Shown: positions 1-7,877 of the stretch, piece by piece
Layout of the letters: each line of letters starts with the position of its first letter
Numbering within the stretch: position 1 is the first letter of the stretch
NCBI GenBank assembly: GCA_030041375.1
Contig: JASHOA010000060.1
Location: 1-64,000 of the forward strand
DNA from: Acetobacteraceae bacterium
Lineage (GTDB): Bacteria > Pseudomonadota > Alphaproteobacteria > Acetobacterales > Acetobacteraceae
Length of the DNA: 64,000 nt
Reading direction: 5' to 3'
Program-made: the position numbers and the translations under genes
Notes under the pieces: generated by a model
Database searches by the model: none
Told to the model about the DNA's origin: nothing
Seen by the model: only the letters and a program-made list of their open reading frames with translations

Positions 1-114
1 ATCTCGACAGACCCGGTAGCGCTGGCACAACTCCGAAACGCTCCAGTTCCCCGTATCGTAGTCCAGCATCATTCGAACACGCTCTTCCATTCGGCAGGTC
101 TCCAGAAACGGCAT
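1..114 (-). CDS. IS481-type transposase, N-terminal fragment cut by the window edge
   Basis: Reading leftward from the ATG at 114, the peptide begins MPFLETCRMEERVRMM and continues through a helix-turn-helix-like stretch (SVSELCQRYRV) to the window edge. This is the usual N-terminus of IS481/IS3-like integrase-type transposases, where an HTH precedes an rve catalytic domain. Only about 38 residues are visible, so intactness and the DDE residues cannot be judged. A possible element end lies near 169, where the minus strand reads TGTTAGACTGGG, in keeping with the TGT ends of this family; that boundary is a guess. Confidence 0.7.
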   Translation of the reverse strand, partial: MPFLETCRMEERVRMMLDYDTGNWSVSELCQRYRVCRD

Positions 115-169
115 CGGCGGCCCTCCCTCCGATGCAACTTGACCTGTCGACCATCAACCCAGTCTAACA

Positions 170-384
170 TGTCGGGAATCTACCCGGTCTGTACCCCCTT
201 GCCGCATCTCGGTCGCCCCTCTCAGCGGCGAAGAAATGACGCTTGGCGCGATTCCCGATCCAGCCCTGAACGAACTCTGCTTCGCCGGCGCGGCTGTTGC
301 GGCTGGTGCAACGGCCGCGCCGATGCCGACGCAGAACGGCGCATCAATGCGCAGGATGCCTCGCGGACCTCCTGATCGTCCGCT
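170..384. other. Intergenic stretch, no gene seen
   Basis: Between the presumed IS end and the YciI-like gene there are short open frames on both strands, but none has recognisable family features or a ribosome binding site. No clear promoter or terminator is visible. Confidence 0.4.
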
Positions 385-684
385 CTATCCGAGCGAACCG
401 AGGCGAAGCGTCCAGGGTGCAATGCTGATTTCCCGCAGAAGTCCGTTCCGGATCCAGGGATCCGCGGCGAGCCGCGAGCGCACTTGGTCCGCATCCTTCG
501 CGCGCGCAATCAACAATACATCGGCAGTCCCTTCCAGCGGCCCGACCAGCAGCAGCAACCCCTCCACGTAAAGGCCGTCCATGAATTCGGCATGCAGCCG
601 CCAGTCCGGCTGCCGCTCCATCGGGAGTGCATTGTTCCAGGCCGGACCTCGCGAACGCACGACGGCAAACAGGCTTTGCATCAT
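385..684 (-). CDS. YciI-like small protein
   Basis: The 99-residue protein begins MMQSLFAVVRSRGPAW and carries the pattern of YCII-related proteins: a hydrophobic opening strand, an H-x(2)-FMDGLY helix, the GLLLLVGPLEG strand and a final DPW-IRNGLL segment. YCII domains have a ferredoxin-like fold; some members are suspected enzymes, but no substrate is known here. The ATG overlaps the stop of the upstream SDR gene (ATGA), so the two are almost certainly co-transcribed and translationally coupled. The assignment rests on motif resemblance only. Confidence 0.75.
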   Translation of the reverse strand: MMQSLFAVVRSRGPAWNNALPMERQPDWRLHAEFMDGLYVEGLLLLVGPLEGTADVLLIARAKDADQVRSRLAADPWIRNGLLREISIAPWTLRLGSLG

Positions 685-1430
685 CGTCTCTTGATCACCG
701 TGCCGCCCGGCGCCTGGCAGGTCGGCATCATTTCGAGCCGGTTGATGTTCATCCGTGCCGGGAGGCCGACGATCCAGACCACCGCCTCGGCGATGTCCTC
801 CGGCTTGAGCGGCGTGGTGCCCGCATAGATCGCCGCGGCGCGTTGCGCATCGCCGAGCCGCACCATGCTGAACTCGGTCTCGCCAACGAGGCCGGGCTGG
901 AGGTCCGTGACATGCACGTTGGTGCCGTTGAGATCGGCACGCAGACCGAGGCTGAACTGCGCTACGAACGCCTTGGACGCGCCGTACACATTTCCGCCCG
1001 GATAGGCGTTGTGCCCCGCCACGCTGCCGATATTGATGATGTGGCCGCGGTCGCGGGCGACCATTCCGGGCAGGATGGCGCGCGTCAGATGCATGAGGCC
1101 GGTGACGTTGGTCGCGACCATCGTGTCCCAATTCGCAAGCGCCGCCTGTGGTGCCGGATCCATGCCCTTGGCGAGCCCCGCGTTGTTCACCAGCACATCG
1201 ACCTCCTGCCAGCCGGCCGGCAGACTTCCCGGAAGTCGCGCCACGGCAGGCCCGTCCGTCACGTCGAGCACAAGCGGAAGCAGCCGATCTCCCAACTCCT
1301 GATGCAGTTCTTCCAGGCGTTCGCGCCGCCGCGCCGCCGCGATCACGCGATGTCCGTCGGCGACTGCACGGCGGGCGATCGCCGCGCCGAATCCCGCCGA
1401 GGCACCAGAGACAAGAAAGGTGAAGGGCAT
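681..1430 (-). CDS. Short-chain dehydrogenase/reductase, YdfG type
   Basis: The 249-residue classical SDR has an NADP-binding TGxxxGxG-type loop near the N-terminus (VSGASAGFGAAIA), the NNAG strand, a catalytic Ser in INIGSVAG, and the YxxxK pair (YGASKAF). The sequence resembles YdfG, the NADP-dependent 3-hydroxy acid/serine dehydrogenase, especially TEFSMVRLGD and the C-terminal INRLEMMP. The start at 1430 (MPFTFLVSG) was chosen because it places the Rossmann strand at residue 2; a longer frame to 1484 adds residues unlike the family. It overlaps the YciI-like gene by 4 nt. The true substrate cannot be read from sequence. Confidence 0.88.
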   Translation of the reverse strand: MPFTFLVSGASAGFGAAIARRAVADGHRVIAAARRRERLEELHQELGDRLLPLVLDVTDGPAVARLPGSLPAGWQEVDVLVNNAGLAKGMDPAPQAALANWDTMVATNVTGLMHLTRAILPGMVARDRGHIINIGSVAGHNAYPGGNVYGASKAFVAQFSLGLRADLNGTNVHVTDLQPGLVGETEFSMVRLGDAQRAAAIYAGTTPLKPEDIAEAVVWIVGLPARMNINRLEMMPTCQAPGGTVIKRR

Positions 1431-1496
1431 GGCCGGTCCTGTTGCTGTCAGCCCGATCATGTCAGGGAGAGCGGATCGCGCCAACCCGGCGGAGCG

Positions 1497-2363
1497 TTAC
1501 CCCGGCAGTTTCAGATCCACCATCACCGGGCAATGATCGGAGAGACGCTCGCGCCATACCGGCGCGGTTTCACGATAAACCAGCACCCGGAACGACGCCG
1601 GATCCAGCCACTGTTTGGCAGCACCCCCGGCCAGAATCTGGTCGATGAAGGTGCTGAAGCGGCCGCCCCAGCAAGGGTTGCGATATCCTGCCGTCGCCAC
1701 TGCGAGCGGCGTGATGTGTTCGAGCACGGCCAGGAACTGGCCGTGTGGATAAAGCACGCGATTGAAGTCTCCGAGCACCAGGAACGGCGTGCCATCGTGG
1801 ACGCGTGCGGCAATCCAGTTCTCGAGCACCGGAAGCTGTTCGCGCAGCACGGCACAAGCAAGCTTGCGTTCGCTCAGCGGAACTTCCCAGCAGCCGGTCT
1901 TGAGATGCACCGCGAGAATCCGAAGATTCGTCCCGCCGAGATGCAACGTGACGTCGGCGCCGCTCCGCAATTGCTCCGGTGCGTCCGCCGGATACGGGTC
2001 GAGGCCGCGAACGTCGGGATTGGCGGTGAAGGCAATGCCGCGACGGATGGCGATTCCGACCCGCTGCACCACGTGGTCTTGGGTGAAATGCAAAGCGTAC
2101 TGGCTCGGCGGGAAGACCTTGGCCGCCGCCGCCGGCCCGTCCACTTCCTCGATCGCCACTACGTCTGCATCGAGGGCCTCCGCATAGGCATGCAGGCGCG
2201 CGAAGTCCCCAGGCTCTCGTGGCTTGGCGTCCGGCGGCAGGGCCGGATCGCCAGCCGGGCGCAGCGTCAGCCATTCGAGATTCCAGGTCGCCACCTTGAG
2301 CACGGTTGCCGCCGCCGGCAGCGGGAGCAGGAGAACCAGCAGAACCAGGAAGCGGCGGATCAT
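1497..2363 (-). CDS. Secreted endonuclease/exonuclease/phosphatase family protein
   Basis: The 288-residue protein starts with a signal peptide (MIRRFLVLLVLLLPLPAAA) and then shows the EEP superfamily motifs in order: ATWNLEWL, IEEVDG, VHLKTG, GDFNR and a C-terminal SDHCPVMVDL containing the catalytic His. The fold covers DNases, sphingomyelinases and inositol phosphatases; export to the periplasm points to a nuclease or phosphoesterase acting on external substrate. Its ATG overlaps the stop of the upstream helicase gene (TGATG), so translation is probably coupled. Whether it works with that nuclease-helicase or merely sits after it is unknown. Confidence 0.88.
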   Translation of the reverse strand: MIRRFLVLLVLLLPLPAAATVLKVATWNLEWLTLRPAGDPALPPDAKPREPGDFARLHAYAEALDADVVAIEEVDGPAAAAKVFPPSQYALHFTQDHVVQRVGIAIRRGIAFTANPDVRGLDPYPADAPEQLRSGADVTLHLGGTNLRILAVHLKTGCWEVPLSERKLACAVLREQLPVLENWIAARVHDGTPFLVLGDFNRVLYPHGQFLAVLEHITPLAVATAGYRNPCWGGRFSTFIDQILAGGAAKQWLDPASFRVLVYRETAPVWRERLSDHCPVMVDLKLPG

Positions 2364-4378
2364 CAGGGCACCAGGGAGAATTGAGGTGAGGGGAGGGAAC
2401 CACAAAGTTGTAGATCATCCAACGGGTGCACGCCGCAGTCGAGAAGAAATTTCGCGATTTGGTCGTAGAGTTCAGGCGGTCGCGTTCGGTCGGCAGCTTC
2501 GCCCCGCGGCACCCAGACGATCGTATCGTAGCGTGCCCTGGTCAGCAGGACGCGGTAGGTGTTTCTGGTGTTTGCGATCTTCTCGGCTTCCCGCGCCAGA
2601 ATCCAGCCCGTGCCGCGAAATTCGCGCGCCTGCCAGCCATGACGTGCCCTGACGAGATCGCCGCCCCAGTAGACGCCCGCATAGTCGAGCTCGAGGCCTT
2701 GGCAGCAGAATTCGGTAGCCGGCACTTCGAGTGCATCCGACGCTCGTACGTCCGGCCAGCGGTCGAGGAACCAGCGGGTTACGGCGGCGACGTCCATGTG
2801 CGGCAGCTCCGCGCCGAGGCCTTCGGCCCGCAACCGCCGGGCGCCGGAACTGGCAAGCAACCCGGCGCGACATCCGCCACCCGAGCGTTCGCGCAATGCC
2901 CGGCGCATCGCTTCGCGATCGCGCGTCAACCGGAATGGCACGCCGCCTTCCTGGACAACGATATGCCGCGCCCGGTCGGCGGCGTCGGACAGCACGGCGT
3001 CCACCCATTCGGTGGCTGCAGAATTGCGGATCGCGCGCGCTGGCACGACAAGGCTGAGCCCCTCCTTCGCGGCGAGGCGTGGGCTCGGGGGCAAGCGCTG
3101 GAGCGAATCGCTTGCGGTGAGCGCGGCAATCGGCGCTTCGATCCGCCAGAGCGACCGGCACGACAAGGCAAGACCCCATTCGGCAAGTCCGCCTTCACCC
3201 GTGTGAATTTCCTGGCCGCCGCCCACGAGGCAGACGACGACGGCCCAATCATGGCGTCGTGCCATGATGTCGAGAATGTGCGCTGGTTCCGATTGGGTGA
3301 GTTTCGGGTTGCGATCGCGGGTTTTGCGGACCGCATACGCCTCCGACCAGCAGCGCTGCGCTTCATCAATGACGACCACATGCTCGGCTGGCATCTCATC
3401 GGCACGGGCCACGTAATGGTCTCGGAATGCCGGCAAGCGCTGGATCTGTCCCTCGACCTCGTGGCGCGCCTGGCGGAGTAGGCCCGATCGCCCGCTTGCC
3501 GCGTCGCGCGCGAGGGCCTCGCGGAGCACGTGCACAAGGGTGGGGTTGCCCGTCAGATACGCCGCTCCCAGGCGTCGTCCCACACCGAAGACGACATTGA
3601 GGCCGACCAAGGTCTTTCCAGCCCCGGGAACACCGGTCACGAACAGAGCGAGGTGCTGGGGGTTGGCCTCCGCGCTTTGCACGGCATCGAGGATTGCCGC
3701 GCTGGTTCGCTCGAGTTCTGCAGAGCCGGCGCGTGCCGAAGTGATCTCGGCTACGCCGTGCCCGCTGTAAAGGCGGCGTGCCGCTTCGACGATCCCGGGT
3801 ACCGGCCGATAGGGCGCATTCTCCCAGGCGATCGCATCGATCGGATCGGGGGGCGGCGGAAAATGGGCGGCGAGCCCTTCGATGAGTGGGCCGAGCGAAG
3901 TCCTCGAGGCACACATCGTTTGAACGACGCCGGCAATCGGCAGCGGCCAGTCCGGCTTCGGGGCGATTGCCTCGGTCGCAACGAGAACGGGTACGATCGG
4001 AACGGACCGACTTGCAGCGTGAAAATCGCGAAGATCGAGTGCGTAATCCTCCGTTTGCCTCAGGTCGGCGGCACCGAACACCCGCGCACCCACCTTGAAT
4101 TCAAGCACCAGCACCATCTGAGGTGCGATCAACACGGCATCGATGCGCCGGCCGAGCCGCAGCATCGGGTACTCCAGGAGAACCCGCCAACCAGCGGTCC
4201 CGGGCGTCGCCGCGAGGGTGCTCTGCAGGACAGCGATGGTTTCCTCCCACGCGCTGACTGCGGCAGCCTCCGTCTGGCGGAAATGCCGAACTTGCTCGGC
4301 GGCGAGGTGAGCCGTGATCGGAGCAGGCTCAGTGGCAACGAAGTCGGCCACCTGTGCCGAATAAAACGCCGCCGCCAT
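2363..4378 (-). CDS. Nuclease-helicase fusion, DUF2075/Schlafen-like AAA ATPase
   Basis: The 671-residue protein has two visible parts. Residues about 75-110 carry a PD-(D/E)xK-like core (RRIDAVLI ... VLVLEFKVG), the signature of NERD/restriction-type nucleases. From about residue 250 there is a superfamily 1 helicase-like ATPase of the DUF2075 type: Walker A GVPGAGKT, Walker B VVVIDEAQR, then VCLVGGGQEIHTGEGG and a C-terminal NTYRVLLTRAR motif with the helicase VI-like Arg. Such proteins occur in restriction or anti-phage islands and as lone genes. The start at 4378 (MAAAFYSAQ) gives the usual N-terminus. No methylase or defence partner lies next to it. Confidence 0.82.
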   Translation of the reverse strand: MAAAFYSAQVADFVATEPAPITAHLAAEQVRHFRQTEAAAVSAWEETIAVLQSTLAATPGTAGWRVLLEYPMLRLGRRIDAVLIAPQMVLVLEFKVGARVFGAADLRQTEDYALDLRDFHAASRSVPIVPVLVATEAIAPKPDWPLPIAGVVQTMCASRTSLGPLIEGLAAHFPPPPDPIDAIAWENAPYRPVPGIVEAARRLYSGHGVAEITSARAGSAELERTSAAILDAVQSAEANPQHLALFVTGVPGAGKTLVGLNVVFGVGRRLGAAYLTGNPTLVHVLREALARDAASGRSGLLRQARHEVEGQIQRLPAFRDHYVARADEMPAEHVVVIDEAQRCWSEAYAVRKTRDRNPKLTQSEPAHILDIMARRHDWAVVVCLVGGGQEIHTGEGGLAEWGLALSCRSLWRIEAPIAALTASDSLQRLPPSPRLAAKEGLSLVVPARAIRNSAATEWVDAVLSDAADRARHIVVQEGGVPFRLTRDREAMRRALRERSGGGCRAGLLASSGARRLRAEGLGAELPHMDVAAVTRWFLDRWPDVRASDALEVPATEFCCQGLELDYAGVYWGGDLVRARHGWQAREFRGTGWILAREAEKIANTRNTYRVLLTRARYDTIVWVPRGEAADRTRPPELYDQIAKFLLDCGVHPLDDLQLCGSLPSPQFSLVP

Positions 4379-4403
4379 GTTTCTACAGTTCGCGCGGGCC
4401 CGC

Positions 4404-4832
4404 TCAGGCCCTAGCGACAATCTCCTCCAGGGTGAGCGGACAGGCTGGTACTAGCGGCCGCGGCTTCTGTCCGTCGAGCGTATCCGGCAGCGCTTTGAGC
4501 GCATCGCCGTAGATCGCCGCGAGGTCGATTTTCTGTCGCATGGAAGGGCGATACTTGCGCCGTGCCCGGGCCCGGAAGCCACGCGCCTCGCCGCGCCATG
4601 CCGGAACATCCCGCGCCTCAGGCCACCCCTCGGCCTTCAGATCATGCACGAAGGCCTGGAACAGCCATGCCTCGACGGCGTCGATTTCGTTCCGGCCCAC
4701 GCTCTCGATTTCCTCGGTGACGTTTTCCCAGTCCACCTGGTCATTGACACGTTCGCCGGCGGCCAACCGGCGCAACAATGCCGCTTGCTGCTCCGACCAG
4801 GTTACGACGTCGCTGTCATAGAGGTCGCTCAT
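4404..4832 (-). CDS. DUF29 family protein
   Basis: The 142-residue protein shows the DUF29 hallmarks: opening LYDxDVVTWSEQQAALLRRL, the NVTEEIESVGRNE helix and a Leu/His-rich central helix. DUF29 proteins are common, often multicopy, in cyanobacteria and alphaproteobacteria, and their function is not established. The start at 4832 was preferred because an AGGAG lies 8 nt upstream; an in-frame ATG at 4853 has no such signal. It lies 25 nt upstream of the nuclease-helicase on the same strand and may be the first gene of that transcription unit. Confidence 0.85.
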   Translation of the reverse strand: MSDLYDSDVVTWSEQQAALLRRLAAGERVNDQVDWENVTEEIESVGRNEIDAVEAWLFQAFVHDLKAEGWPEARDVPAWRGEARGFRARARRKYRPSMRQKIDLAAIYGDALKALPDTLDGQKPRPLVPACPLTLEEIVARA

Positions 4833-4964
4833 CGGGATCTCCTCGTCCGCCATCCTACCCTCCTCGCATCAGGACGGACAAAGGGCACGGTGGTGCGCTG
4901 GCTGCGGTCACCAAGCCGCGCTACAACCCGCCCGGCTTGGCCGGCCTCCGAAAGGCAGACTCTT

Positions 4965-5747
4965 ATGATGCCCACCCTCTTCGTCAGCCATGGCTCGCCG
5001 ATGACGGCGATCCAGGACACGCCGGCGCGGCGGTTCCTGCTCCGTCTCGGTGCAGAATTGCCGCGCCCGCGCGCCATCCTGGTTTCCTCCGCGCATTGGG
5101 AAACGCCCGCACCGGTGCTGAACGCGGTCGCGCGCAACGAAACGATCCACGATTTCTATGGCTTCCCGCAGGCGCTCTTCGCGATTTCCTACAGTCCGCC
5201 GGGGGCGCCGGAGATCGCCCGGGAGATCGCGGCAACCCTCACCACGGCTGGCTTCCAAGCGACCCTCGATGACAGGCGAGGGCTCGATCACGGCGCCTGG
5301 GTACCGCTTCTCCTCGCCTATCCCGAGGCCGATATCCCCGTGCTTCAGCTTTCCGTCCAAACCGACCTCGGCCCGCGCCATCATCTCGCCCTCGGGCAGG
5401 CGTTGTCGGCTCTCAGGGCGAAAGAAATCCTGATCCTCGGCAGCGGCAGCTTCACCCATGATCTCCGCCGGTTCGGCCGCGGCCGGCCCGGTATCGACGC
5501 GCCGGAAACGCCGGACGTGACCGAATTTTCCGAATGGATGGACATCCACATCCGCGCTCACGATGTTGCCGCGCTGCTCGATTACCGCCGCCTCGCACCG
5601 CACGCCGCGGACGAGCATCCGACGGAGGAACATCTGCTGCCGCTTTACGTTGCACTCGGTGCGGCCGGCAAAACCGCCGAAGCGACGCGCCTGCACGATT
5701 CCGTCGAGTTCGGATTCCTCCGCATGGATGCCTACGCCTTCGCCTGA
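4965..5747 (+). CDS. Extradiol ring-cleavage dioxygenase, DODA/LigB type
   Basis: The 260-residue protein belongs to the class III extradiol dioxygenase (LigB/DODA/YgiD) family. Visible metal-site motifs are FVSHGSPM near the start, VSSAHWET, DHGAWVPLLLAYP and GSGSFTHDL, which supply the conserved histidines. YgiD-like members cleave L-DOPA to betalamic-acid-type products, while others are uncharacterised. The start is the first of two adjacent ATGs at 4965, after a weak AAAGG. The gene stands alone on the plus strand between minus-strand genes; the following PAS gene is convergent and ends 10 nt away. Confidence 0.9.
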   Translation: MMPTLFVSHGSPMTAIQDTPARRFLLRLGAELPRPRAILVSSAHWETPAPVLNAVARNETIHDFYGFPQALFAISYSPPGAPEIAREIAATLTTAGFQATLDDRRGLDHGAWVPLLLAYPEADIPVLQLSVQTDLGPRHHLALGQALSALRAKEILILGSGSFTHDLRRFGRGRPGIDAPETPDVTEFSEWMDIHIRAHDVAALLDYRRLAPHAADEHPTEEHLLPLYVALGAAGKTAEATRLHDSVEFGFLRMDAYAFA

Positions 5748-5757
5748 CGGCGGCGTC

Positions 5758-7674
5758 TCACGCCCAGGAAAAAAGCTCGACGCCGCTTTGCCGCATCCCG
5801 GCGGCCGCCTCGCTTCCCGCCACCCGGCGCACCAGGAGATGCGTGTGGAACACGCGCAGCAGCGCCGCCAGCCGGGACAGCTCGCGCCCCGGCTCCGCCG
5901 CGCCCTCGGGGATTCCGCTGGCCGCGAGTGCGATGATCGGAATCGTCCGGTGCGAAAGGTCGATCTCCGGCAATTCCGCCCGCTCGATCTCGATCCCGAC
6001 AAAGCGGCAGAAAGGCGTGATCGTCTGGATCATGTCCGCAATCCGCGCTTCCGGTGTCAGCCGCGGAATGCCGGCCAGCATCAACGCAAGCCGCCGTTGC
6101 ACCGGCTGGTCGAGACTGCGGCACACCTCGATGAAGCGGCGTCCGTGGCGGCGGTTGGCGAGCGCCTCGAAGCCGACCGGAACAAGATAGACCTTGGGTG
6201 CGCCACCGAGCACATCCTCGGCGATCCGTTCCGCCGCCAGGGTCAGCATGAAGGCATCGAGGTCGAAACTGTCGAACCGGGCGGGCGGCAGCGCCGCCGT
6301 CGCCGTGGTAATCTGCCGTTGCACCGCCTCGGGCAATGTGACGTAGGCGAGGGGAGCCGGCTGCTCGGGATCCGCCCCGGTTACCGGTTCCAGCACAGCC
6401 GCGGCGCGGTCCATCGCCTCGCGCAGTATCCTCTCCGCGTGACGCTCGATCCGGCCACGCTGCGCGGCCAGTCGCCGGTCCAGCGCGTCCATCATGAGAA
6501 TAGGATCCGCGACAGCGTCCGACTCGCCCTGCAGTTTGGCGGCGATCGCCGTCACCGCCGCGCCGATGGCATCGGTGCCGGCCTCGATCAGCGCGGTGCG
6601 AATGTCGCGCGCGATCACGGCTGCGCGAAAAGATGCCGCCTCCTCGCCCTCGTCCCTGAGCCGGAGCAGGAAGCCGTGGTCATCCGTCCGCATGAAGCTT
6701 TCGTCGGGGCAAAGGTGCCGACGCAATACATCCTCCGCGGTCGAGAACGCCTGGTCGGCCTGTTCAGCCCAGCGTACACCAAGTCCGGATCGCATCGCCT
6801 CGAGCCCGGTCAAAGTGATCTTGCTTGCGAGCAGGGATCCGTTCTCCGCCGGCGCGCGCGGAAGCGGCTGCCTGTGGGGCGACGCCTGGCCGTGATGGAT
6901 GCCGCCAGGCCGGTGGTGGAAGGTGATGACCCGGAAGCGGTCCAATCCCTGGCGATCGACCACCGCCGAGACAGCCGTTGTCGGCAGGATCGTGCCGTCC
7001 GACCGCAGGAGATGCACAGGAAACCGGCTCTGGCGCTGCCCCGCGGCATGGCTTTTGCGAATTTCGAGATCCTTGTCCCGTTCGCGTGCGTCGATGAAGT
7101 CGGTCCAGGGCCGGCCTTCGATTTCTGCTGGCGGCAGCTCGAGCAGATCCGCAAGTGGCGGATTGGCCATGCGGATGGCGCCGCTTTCATTGACGATCGC
7201 CACCGGCGAATCGACGAACAGAAAGACCGACGCAAGAAGTTGCTGGGCGCTCCGCTGTTCCTGCCGCTCGCGCAGCTTGTCCGTGATGTCGCGCCCCTGC
7301 ACGACGTAGCAGGGGACACCGATGGGCGAACTCCTGAGCGACATGAAATGCAGCCCGAGCCAGCGCTGCTGCCCGCTGCGGTGTAGAGAGAGCAGCTCGA
7401 GCTGCAGCGAATGCCCGCGATCGACCGATTGGCGGATCGCGGCGAGCGCACTCTCGTTTGTGTGCGGTGCGATCAGAAGATCGAGCGGCTGCCCGAGCGC
7501 CTCCTCAGCGGAATAGCCGAGTGCCAGTGTGAAGGCGTTGTTGACCTGCTCGAAGCGCAGCCCGAGCCGGGCGCTCTCCATAGAAGTTGCGATGACAACG
7601 ATATTGCCCGACTGTTCGAGCGCGAGGCTGGCCAGCTCGGCCGCATCGGCGGCAGATATCTCCCTTGCGCGCAA
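5758..7674 (-). CDS. PAS-domain signalling protein with an unassigned C-terminal half
   Basis: The 638-residue protein has two PAS regions: about 30-135, ending ...YVVQGRDITDKLRERQ, and about 145-260 with the NESGAIRMANPPLADLL pattern. Residues 290-638 match no family I can name with confidence. They contain a stretch that looks like a decayed diguanylate-cyclase segment (RTDDHGFLLRLRD) and a later region with EAL-like spacing (VYLVPVGFEAL), but no GGDEF or EAL motif is present. No histidine-kinase or HAMP motif and no membrane segment is seen. The start is uncertain: TTG at 7674 with a GGAG 11 nt upstream. Confidence 0.75.
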   Translation of the reverse strand: MRAREISAADAAELASLALEQSGNIVVIATSMESARLGLRFEQVNNAFTLALGYSAEEALGQPLDLLIAPHTNESALAAIRQSVDRGHSLQLELLSLHRSGQQRWLGLHFMSLRSSPIGVPCYVVQGRDITDKLRERQEQRSAQQLLASVFLFVDSPVAIVNESGAIRMANPPLADLLELPPAEIEGRPWTDFIDARERDKDLEIRKSHAAGQRQSRFPVHLLRSDGTILPTTAVSAVVDRQGLDRFRVITFHHRPGGIHHGQASPHRQPLPRAPAENGSLLASKITLTGLEAMRSGLGVRWAEQADQAFSTAEDVLRRHLCPDESFMRTDDHGFLLRLRDEGEEAASFRAAVIARDIRTALIEAGTDAIGAAVTAIAAKLQGESDAVADPILMMDALDRRLAAQRGRIERHAERILREAMDRAAAVLEPVTGADPEQPAPLAYVTLPEAVQRQITTATAALPPARFDSFDLDAFMLTLAAERIAEDVLGGAPKVYLVPVGFEALANRRHGRRFIEVCRSLDQPVQRRLALMLAGIPRLTPEARIADMIQTITPFCRFVGIEIERAELPEIDLSHRTIPIIALAASGIPEGAAEPGRELSRLAALLRVFHTHLLVRRVAGSEAAAGMRQSGVELFSWA

Positions 7675-7781
7675 GGCCAGTCGATCTCCGTGGGTAGAGC
7701 CGGGGGGTCCGCCAGCATGGAAAGAGAGTGGTAAAGGAAGCGATAAGCCAGTGTCTCAGGTAGGGGCAGGACACCGGATCG

Positions 7782-7877
7782 TGGCGGAAGAGAGTGGGTG
7801 TCGAACCCACCGGAGGCCGGCTCACGGCCCCTCCCGGATTTGAAGTCCGGACACCCCACCGGGGGCGATTCCCTTCC
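7782..7877 (-). tRNA. selC: tRNA-Sec (UCA)
   Basis: The minus strand folds as a 96-nt selenocysteine tRNA: an 8-bp acceptor stem (GGAAGGGA with TCTCTTCC), discriminator G and encoded CCA, a long extra arm (GGGGCCGTGAGCCGGCCTC), a T-arm with GGTTCGA, and an anticodon loop CTTCAAA giving anticodon TCA (complement of 7841-7843). The 8-bp acceptor and large variable arm separate it from tRNA-Ser. It lies directly downstream of selB, which reads into its first 56 nt. Confidence 0.96.

Noticed and set aside
627-2384. 585-residue plus-strand open frame
   Set aside because: It lies antisense to the SDR and EEP genes, which have clear motifs; its composition is Arg/His-rich without domains, typical of GC-rich shadows.
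5563-7386. 607-residue plus-strand open frame
   Set aside because: It overlaps the dioxygenase 3' end and runs antisense to the PAS gene; no domain motifs.
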